From Latrodectus hesperus (Eukaryota > Arthropoda > Arachnida > Araneae > Theridiidae), in contig CM075857.1 in assembly GCA_037975125.1 (NCBI GenBank), positions 86,252,699-86,316,698 of the forward strand: a stretch of DNA of 64,000 bases, written 5' to 3'. The notes beneath the pieces are model-generated. The model did no database searches. It was given only the letters and a program-made list of their open reading frames with translations, and was not told the origin of the DNA. Below are positions 50,715 through 64,000 of this stretch, one piece after another. A program made the translations under genes and the position numbers. Numbering within the stretch: position 1 is the first letter of the stretch; each line of letters starts with the position of its first letter.

Positions 50715-51110
50715 ATTGAGTAGCAGTATCTCAGTAACTATTTTTTTAACGCCGCTTTCCGTTAAGGTCTACAAAATTGGCGAGGGCAGTGATTGGGAAG
50801 GTGACCACATTTTCCCTCACTGGGTTGCTCGAGCTCCATGAGTTGGGAATTGTCCACGTTAATCTGTGATGTCCAAATCCTTCCTCTGGTGGGGTGAGGA
50901 TGGGGAGAAAAGGGTGCTAGCTCAGGTGTGATCTCGTCACCTTATCGTGGTTCAAAATTATAAGCTACTTGATGGTAGGCGAGAATACGAGTTAAGAATA
51001 CGAGTTAGGAATACAAAACTCGTTAATCTTAAATAGACCAGGGCTCGCCTGCATCGCTATGTGTGTATGTATTAGAAATAAAAAAACTTTCTTTCAGCAT
51101 TTTTATTTAT
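50715..51110 (+). repeat. SINE of the 30.5-kb family with a different 3' body
   Basis: The 5' two-thirds match the 30.5-kb element: CGCCGCTT, ATTGGGAAGGTGACCA, CACTGGGTTGCT, GTCCACGTTAAT, GCTCAGGTGTG, TCTCGTCACC and CGTGGTTCAAAATTA in order. After that point the two differ completely. This copy continues GAATACGAGTTAAGAATACG and CAGGGCTCGCCTGCATCGCT and ends in an A-rich tract, with no CAA tail. Confidence 0.85.
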
Positions 51111-51169
51111 CGTTTGAAAACGTAAGAGTGTGCATGTTTGATGTCCACACTGTGTCTCTAAGGTGTTTT

Positions 51170-51432
51170 TTTTTGCAATCTCATCCAAATCCTTCCTCTA
51201 GTGTGGCGAGGATGTGGAGAAAAGTGTGCTAGCTCAGGTGTGATCTCGTCACCTTACCGTGGTTCAAAATTATAAGCTACTTGATGGTAGGCGAGAATAC
51301 GAGTTAAGAATACAAGTACGAGTTATAGGAATACAAAACTCGTTAATCTTAAATAGTCCAGGGCTCGCCTGCATCGCTATGTGTGTATGTATGTATTAGA
51401 AATAAAAAAAACTTTCTTTCAGCATTTTTATT
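51170..51432 (+). repeat. Tandem second copy of the SINE 3' part
   Basis: Repeats the preceding element from CCAAATCCTTCCTCT (offset 314 bp) to CTTTCTTTCAGCATTTTTAT with few changes, including an expanded GAATACGAGTTA-type micro-repeat and an extra TATG. The first part of the SINE is missing, so this is a partial tandem duplication or a tandem-joined insertion. Confidence 0.88.
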
Positions 51433-54400
51433 CATTTTTTTAAAAAGAAGATTACGCATATTTTATGAATAAATTTTATTCACAAAATTTTTTTGCAATC
51501 TATAAAACAAGAATTTCACCAAAATCTTTTCTTAAGGTCTAGAAAGTTAGTTTTCATTTGCTGAATTATTATTGCGAATAATTTTTAAAATATTAATTCA
51601 CACACTAAGAACTAAGTTAAAAATTAATATTATTACTTTGAATAATATTAATTCGGAAAGCATAAATAAAACTGCTTCTATTCTCCATCATGTCAAATTA
51701 CAATCTCAGAATACATTCCCAGTCTTACTAGTTTGCAATATTCGAATGAAGAAATCTCAAACATATTTGAATAATATTTACATTATTTTGAAAATTAGAA
51801 CTTTTAATATTACTGAAATATTTAAACAATTGCCAAGAACGCCATAACTCAGGTTTTTTTCTTTAAATTTATTTGCAGCATTTGAAATAATTCATTGTTT
51901 TAATTTAATTAAATTTTTAATTAAAAAGAATACATATTTTGAATGAACTCTCAGATATAATTATTATTTGCATATTTAAATCTTCTTACTTAAGGATTTA
52001 TTTATCTACAAATAAATTTAATATTTTATTTTTATCAACATATGGCAGGATAAATTTAGTATTTCTTACAGATTTAATATTTTTATCGTTTTGAAATGTG
52101 ATTAATGTTTTGAAGAATGTTGTTTTAACTGATTGAAAACATTTATCTATATTTTATTCTCATGATTTAAATAAAAATAATCTAAAGAATCTTTCATTAT
52201 TTATTACTCTTAAATAAGATTTGTGTATCACAAAATTAAAAATTTTCCTTTTTCTGTTAATGAAAATTTTATTTTTCGTATTGTAATGGAATTATTAATG
52301 AAATTTTAAACATGAAAATAAATCAAATAATTTTGACATAAAGATATGATTGTATATAAAAACTACAAATAATTAATAATACTTGGCAAAAAATGAAATT
52401 ACTTTCTAATTTTCCTAAACAACCCTATGAGCTGATACAATTATTTTTATCTTTTGATTTTCGTGACTCTTGAAATTGTGCAGAACTCATACATATTTGA
52501 GTTATTTGTTTTTCTCAGAGAAATGCTACAAATTGAAATTTTTGTAACTGTGCGTAATCAGGGGAACCACTCAAATTCCACCCAAAAGTGCTAACAGAAA
52601 CATAATTCTAGTACGTACTACTCGTTACCATGGTTACCGGATTCGATTCATTCGATTGCTAAATGATGAGGTTGATACGTCAGCTTGAAAGGAACACGTT
52701 TACGTTTATCTGCAAATTAAATTTAATAATCATAAAAATAGTCAGTAAAAATATAAATATTATTTCTTTAAGTCACCATATTAGAATTGAAATATAAGAA
52801 TATTTTAAAAAGTAAATGACTTCTTTATATTGCGTTTAATTTAAATTAAACTGTTTTGTTTGATATATTTTTTTTTATGAATTTTTGTTATATTTAAATG
52901 TATTTAGTATTAATGTATTTAGATGTTATAATTTTTAAATAGTCTTATTTAGTTAGAAAAGTATTAGCAAAGTAAGAAAGAATTATAATTAAAACAGTTA
53001 TATAATTTTTTTGAATGAGAATAATAAAAGTATTAGCAAAATAAAGAAACTTTATAAAAGTGACCATGGATTTTTTTTAAAAAAATATTATCAGTACTGA
53101 TTTTAATTCTACAAATAAAAGAAACGAAGTCCGAAGAAAATATTGTCAAATTTACTTTATTGCGTAGATTTAAATCACTTGCAAATGAAATTATCTAGAA
53201 AAGTCTGAAAAATTATTTAGGCTTATAATAATATTTTTTGATATTTGTCATCTCTAAAGTTTCTTGAAAGAATTCCAAATTTTAAATTCATCTTTCGGAA
53301 TTATTTTCCTGTCTTCTGAATTTCGGAAAACTATAAACCATTTTTAACAAATTATTTCGACTTTGAAACCACCTATTACTAAATTATACTGTTATCACTT
53401 AATAAATAAAAGAAGAAAAGAAAACTATAAAATCCACACACATACAATTAAGTATTTTTAAAGTCAAATATTTATATACTTTTTTTATTAAAAGATTTCC
53501 TTTGATATTGAAAATATATTTATTTTACATTTTAATTCATTTCATGTTTAAGTGCTTTAATTATTTGTAAGACAGTATTTGAAATAATTTTTATGCTGGA
53601 TATAATTTTAAGCACTTAAATATCAAATAATAAAAAAGTTCTTATAATGTAAGTATTTTTAAAAATATGTATATTTCATATTTTTAGAGTTTAAAATTTT
53701 CTTTTACTGAACATAATTAATATCAATACTGTGAAAAAGTCCTATTGTATATTCTTATTAAATAATAATGTATTGGTGTCTTGAATCACAAATATAAATA
53801 TTAACGAAATGGTAATTTTAATTGAAAGAAAATATTCAAATGGTTTGTTATAATCGGTTGATGGGAAAAAAACAAGGAAGTGATATCAAAATCATAGTAA
53901 AATACTGAAAATATTTTTGAAGACTTGAAAAAAAATATTTTATGAAATAAAAATTAAAAAAGGAAAATTATTAAGCAGTATGAAAGCTGATTCGTGAAAC
54001 CCAAGCAATATTTTTTAGGATACATTTTATACTTATAAGCAAGAATTGGATAGAGAACACCCAAAAAAATAAATAATTACATTATTCAAATCTGTAAATG
54101 TATGAATTCTTTGGTCAAATTTTTTTTCAATTCTAGCACTTTGTTTTGAAGATAAAATTTTTAATTAGTGTGGATTAGGAGTTTAAATTAAAAATGTAAT
54201 TTAAACATGCTGAGATGTAAGCCTCTTAATCTGTGCAATATAATCCAACTAATATAAATATAAAGTATGTAAACAATTGATTACAAATCCTTGCAATTGA
54301 AGACACTTTCTTTCTTACTTTAAGGCAGGAATGTTTACGAATTAATTCCTATAAGGAAATTGTAAATATGTTTTTGGATAATTCTCTGAAAAAACGTCCT

Positions 54401-57400
54401 CATGTTCAAAGAATTTTGATGTAGTATTAAAAATATTATAATTCAGAAATAGAAAATAAGATATTATTTACTGATCGTACTGTAGAAAAATAAATTAATT
54501 TTGAGTGTTCAACTATTATATAAGTCATTGAAACGTTTCAAAATAGAGCTTCATATAAATAAGTAAATAAATAAATAAAAAATAAGATTAAAATTCTGCC
54601 TTCAAAAACCTCCCTTTTCTGCAAAAATTCCTAAGATCATCAAAGAGCCAAGAAAAATTGTAAAATAATCAAAACGCAATTAGCCAAACATTACATAAAT
54701 CAGTTTACAAAAACAATTTATTTTCCAATAAAAAAAGATATCAGATGTTCTGCATAAAGATTTTTGTTAAAGAAGGACATAAAGAAGGAAAATTTATTTG
54801 ATATGTAAAGAAGGAAGAGAAAGGAGTTTTTTTTTAATTAATAAAAAATATAGTCTCCCAAAATATTTTTTGGGTAAAGTATTTTCTAATGGTGAATTGA
54901 AATTCAATATTTTTAGGAGACATTAGTTGAAGCATAAATGGTGAAGACTCAAATCGAATAAAAAACATTGCATAGTTATAAGTGTATAGGACTAATGGAA
55001 TTTACCACTTGCATTTCATTGAACATTGTGTGACAGCTGATAAGTACACTGATTAATGAACTAGTTTAAAGACTAGTGCCAGATAATTTAATGTTGAAAC
55101 GCCCATTATATTGTCGGATAAGAATGATATTCAACAATATAGCTCATTAAGTATTGAAATTATTATTTTGTAACCTATATTGAAAGTTGAAGACGTTAAC
55201 TCATTATGGGACATTAATCACTGAGACATTTTGAATATCAGACCTAACGTGATACATAATATATGATCCAACGCAAATGGTTAAATATTATTATGTGTTA
55301 ATAACAGGTATTATTTAGATAATACCTGTTATGAATAGCAGATGTTATTTGGGAGAATGTTAAAAACAAGTATTTACAATGATACGGTTAAAACTTTTGT
55401 TTTAATAAAAACGATCAATCACAAAATGTTAGAAAAGCAAATAATATTTACACCATTGCTAATTGCATGAAATTTCAGGAGTAGTAATGCCATATCAGAA
55501 CTAAAACTCGTGCTTTAAAATTTTATTAACTTTTGGCAATGTTGATTTTGATGATATTCATTTGTTTCTGGTATAAATATATAACGATATTTTCATTAAA
55601 CTTTTTTCTTTGGTTATCTTAAATTATAAATCATTTATTTGCTTCATTAATTTAATCAAATATGTGCAACTGCCAATATTTTACTTCCATTTTATATTTC
55701 TTACTTTCTAAGATAGAATTTCAATAAGCGATATTTTTATTCTTATAGTACTTAAGAAAAAGGTTTCTTTCTTCTTACATTTTTCTGACTCAATTTAGTA
55801 TATATTTTAAGCTGGTTTAGTTTGAAGCTTAAAGTTTTTATGTTGAAATGAGAATTTCTTTTAAGAATTTAAATATTCCAATGATTAATATTGGAAACTT
55901 AGTACTTAAAATCCAATAAATTTGGAAAATATTTTATATATTTTAATGGAAATTTAATGAATAAAATAAAACAATATTGATAAAGGATTTTGTGCATGAT
56001 TTTAATATTTTCTTTCTTAAAGTGAAATTATATTTTTTGTTAAAAATTTTACTTTATATTGTTTGCAAAGAATTTACCGTTATTTGAAAAAAATTACTAA
56101 GATAAATTATATAGAGTTTTATAAATATTAGTTTTAAATATATAGTTTATATTAGACATATAGTTATGTTTAAATATAGAGTTTTAAATATATAGTTTAA
56201 AGATTTTTTAAAATTTTCAAAATACCATCTAAGCATAACATGTCTGTTATGTATTTATAGTTTCTTTGTAAAATATATTATATTTCTATCGTAGTTTTCA
56301 GGCGTATTTTCTTTTCTCTGTTATAGTGATCTAATCATATAGTACAAAAATATTATTTAAGTAATTAATTACTTTGTGTAAAGATTGATGTTTTGCATTT
56401 TTCTGTATGCTTTGTATGTAGATAAAATGGGATTTCTTATTTTGTATTAACTCTAATAATTTCTTAAAATTTAATGTTTCTTACATTACATGTAATTAAG
56501 GAAATAAAAGTCGAAAAATTTTATTCATTGCATTTGAATAATAAGTGATTGTAAAAAAAATTATAATAAAATTCAAAAAAAAATAGCTTGTTTATTTAAT
56601 AAAATGTATAAAAATGTTATCAAAATTAAAAGAATATTTTCAATAGTTATTATTTTTTGTTACTATTTAATCAGTGAACGAAAATGTTAATGAAACACAT
56701 GAAGCTGGAATTTAAGTATGAGTCAAGTATTCAAAAGCAGTGTTAAGTTAAAAAATGAAAATAAAAAAATTTAAATCTGTAAACTTACTTTTGATAACAC
56801 GCTGTTTTCTATAACATCTGAAAATAAACTTTTTTCTGTCAAATATTAATCTAATAAATTCTAATTTGGTAGTATTTTTGGAAAAAAAAAACATATAAGC
56901 TGACCAATCAGGTTTGAAATTGGAAGCTAAGAGCAATCGTGATTGGAGATTCGAATCATATTTTTTCTAATTATAAAATGTGCTATGGCTATTTTAAAGA
57001 TTATTTTACATGCATATCTCTTTGGAAGCAAAAATTCAGTTAAAAAAATCCGTGCAAGAGCTATTATTTTTAAGTTTATTTATATTATACATTTATGATC
57101 GAAATCTGAAAGTTTATTTATATTATAGATTAATGGTTTGAATAGATTAATGGATAATGGCATAATCATACTACTTATCATTATTATGAATGACCTTTTA
57201 GACGAAGTTTAATGTCAGAGAGTAACCCAGACTTTCATGGAGAATGCCAGCTGCTTATTTAGAAGTCATGGAAGAAGTCATGTCATTTTATTGTTTTTAG
57301 CTCCATTTGAAAGTTAGTTGGCTGGCCAAGATTTTAATAACAGTATTTACATCTATTTACTTATGCATCTTATCAAAATAACTTACTGACAATAGTGAAA

Positions 57401-57480
57401 AAACATTCCCTTTTTTTTTTCAAGTTAGAGTTTAGTAATGCATACATTCATTTTACCACAAAAGCATTTTCATGTCGCTT
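51433..57480. other. AT-rich intergenic DNA
   Basis: No gene found. A perfect 14-bp inverted repeat ATAACAGGTATTAT lies at 55301-55314/55319-55332 with loop TTAG. A GC-richer patch near 52.56-52.70 kb has no identified function. Confidence 0.4.
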
Positions 57481-57489
57481 ATATGAATC

Positions 57490-57965
57490 TGTAATTGCTA
57501 ATATAAAACTATGAAACAAAAAATGCTGTATTCGATTGTTTACTAATTATATCATGTTCTATAATAATTTAAGAAATAAATTTTTACTCAGATAAACAGT
57601 ATCTGTGATTGATAGATCAGGTATTTTGTCGATATGTATAATTATTGACATAAAAACTGTGAAGCCAAAAAAAAGTCTTTATTTGCTTACAAATTGCATG
57701 ATTTACCACAATAATTTTATAAGCAATTTTTTAATCAGACAAATCATATCTGATTGATTGATCAAGTATTTTTCTATACATAATATACTTTTATATATAA
57801 TTAATTTATAAATATAATTACTAATATAAAACTATGAAGCAAAAATATGTGACCATCTTCAATTGTTTACTAATTACAGTGGGTTCTACTATAATAATAA
57901 TAAGTGATTTTTACTCAGATATCAGCAGTTGATTGCTATGGTATTTCTTCTATTTATAATATTTT
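57490..57965 (+). repeat. Diverged tandem repeat, three units of about 145-175 bp
   Basis: Three successive blocks share the same ordered landmarks. These are ATAAAACTATGAA(A/G)C (about 57507, a worn form near 57651, 57827), ATTGTTTACTAATTA, TTTTACTCAGAT or TTTTTAATCAGAC, and the TGATTGATAGATCAGGTATTT/TGATTGATTGATCAAGTATTT core. Divergence is large, so the array is old. Confidence 0.65.
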
Positions 57966-58244
57966 TACTGCTTTTTCTGAATTAATGGCGCGTTTTCTCT
58001 TTATAATTTATGTAAATCAATTGGAGAAAAAATTGCATAAAAAAACCAAGTTACGTTTATTATGCAAGCTATGAGTGAAATAATGTTATGGAGATTTTAT
58101 GTTACTCATTTAAAAAATACAAAAATATAGTTCATTTTAAATTCTACCAAAAAAAAAATGCAGTAAACGCTTTAAAATTAGCTTTCTAAAATTCAATTTC
58201 TAAGCTTATATTCCGTGGATCTTCTAAATTAATTTTTAAATAAC

Positions 58245-58877
58245 TCATCTCTCTCTGTGTGATTTAGTTCTGTTACACGCATACCAACGCCAAAGAGTGA
58301 AACTCTGCCAATTCTGGCTGGAACTGTTCTCTTTGACTCCGACAGCACCAAAGCAGTTGACAGACATGACCCTGGGACAGGGGTAGGGGTCAAGGGTCAC
58401 CATCTTGGGAGCTACAGTAGCTGGCAGGCAGGACAGGAAGGAAGCGAGAGCCACATCTGGATCGCTTGGGGTGGGGGAGGTGGCAGCGTGACAGACAACA
58501 TCGGGATGCTATCTGTCCATCCGTTGGGATGTTTGAGTTGGGAAAAAAAGGAGTTGGGGGGGAGAGGCAATTTTGAACTGGAAGCGGGTGGAAAAGGATA
58601 GGAGAACAGTTAAGAAAGATCTGTATGCGTTTCTTCTTGGAGATGACGTAGCACGCAGACAGCTGTAGTGCAACAAAACGTACGAGGTCAGTTTTGAGTC
58701 ATCTATGGCCTATCATTTGCACTCCACTTGCTGCGTTGATGTATTCAAGAAAAACGAAGCGCATTCGCTGTACTAGTGGGAGCGCAAGATACCATTCAGC
58801 TTTCACAAATTATCTCTTATCACCAGTTAAGGAGGACGATGACTCTGGATAACGTTTGGTTTCGGCAAAGTCATCAG
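58245..58877 (+). promoter_or_regulatory. GC/CpG-rich island with candidate first exon
   Basis: About 600 bp of much higher G+C than anywhere else in the window, with G-rich runs and many CpGs. At its right edge, ATG 58839 opens thirteen codons (MTLDNVWFRQSHQ) ending exactly at a strong donor TCATCAG|GTAATT (58877/58878). Left of it, a + strand frame is open for about 110 codons from a polypyrimidine-AG at about 58267, and a minus-strand frame of 69 codons overlaps it. Neither product is recognisable; both are low-complexity and may be by-products of base composition. A promoter with a short first coding exon is my preferred reading. Confidence 0.35.
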
Positions 58878-58889
58878 GTAATTCTTGCT

Positions 58890-64000
<5,111 letters not shown>

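Overview
This window looks like nuclear DNA from an arthropod, and I infer a chelicerate, most likely a spider. It is strongly AT-rich. The one confident gene is split by a U2-type intron with canonical splice sites. The rest is long non-coding DNA carrying worn copies of Tc1/mariner, hAT-like and Ty3-type elements, SINE-like repeats, (AT)n tracts and minisatellites. There is no operon structure, no bacterial-style ribosome binding site and no CRISPR array. The lineage assignment rests on general resemblance, not on a marker gene.

The main content is a + strand gene at about 6.66-11.0 kb. One very large exon encodes 738 residues of lysine/asparagine-rich, mostly disordered-looking protein. 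A second, tiny exon encodes the last 38 residues. Splicing joins them in phase and gives a 776-residue protein whose extreme C-terminus reads RIGLSRRQKVTSLHPYL. I recognise this as the RAD51-binding C-terminal motif shared by vertebrate RAD51AP1 and RAD51AP2. The length and layout (long divergent body, motif at the very end) fit RAD51AP2, a meiotic recombination factor that I recall being described as vertebrate-specific. An arthropod RAD51AP2-like protein is the most notable item in the window. The motif is invisible unless the last exon is spliced on.

Region by region: 0.8-1.8 kb is an unclassified interspersed repeat split by a 638-bp hAT-type non-autonomous element with perfect 8-bp target duplications; a second copy of the host repeat at 28.9-29.35 kb preserves the empty site. 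At 3.8-4.0 kb is a 212-bp mariner-type MITE. At 6.66-11.0 kb is the RAD51AP2-like gene. At 12.56-13.86 kb is a full-length mariner-type transposon with TIRs and TA duplications; its transposase frame is intact, but the first catalytic Asp is Tyr. At 21.2-21.7 kb is a second, frameshifted mariner transposase. At 34.1-37 kb lie a reversed SINE fragment, a tRNA-like repeat, two perfect hairpins, a candidate promoter plus first exon and a broken Tc1-type transposase. At 38.4-39 kb is a decayed Ty3/mdg4-type reverse transcriptase on the minus strand. At 44.3-44.7 kb is a 32-bp minisatellite with hints of 64-bp higher-order units. At 50.7-51.4 kb is a SINE whose 3' part is tandemly duplicated. At 57.5-57.96 kb is a very diverged three-unit tandem repeat. 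At 58.2-58.9 kb is a GC- and CpG-rich island with a candidate first exon. The remaining DNA is AT-rich and holds nothing I can assign.

The genes do not form a pathway together: one probable recombination gene sits in mobile-element-rich intergenic DNA. Candidate 5' exons near 35.4, 42.0-42.3 and 58.8 kb suggest that other genes, mostly outside the window or with short scattered exons, may start here, but I could not assemble any of them.
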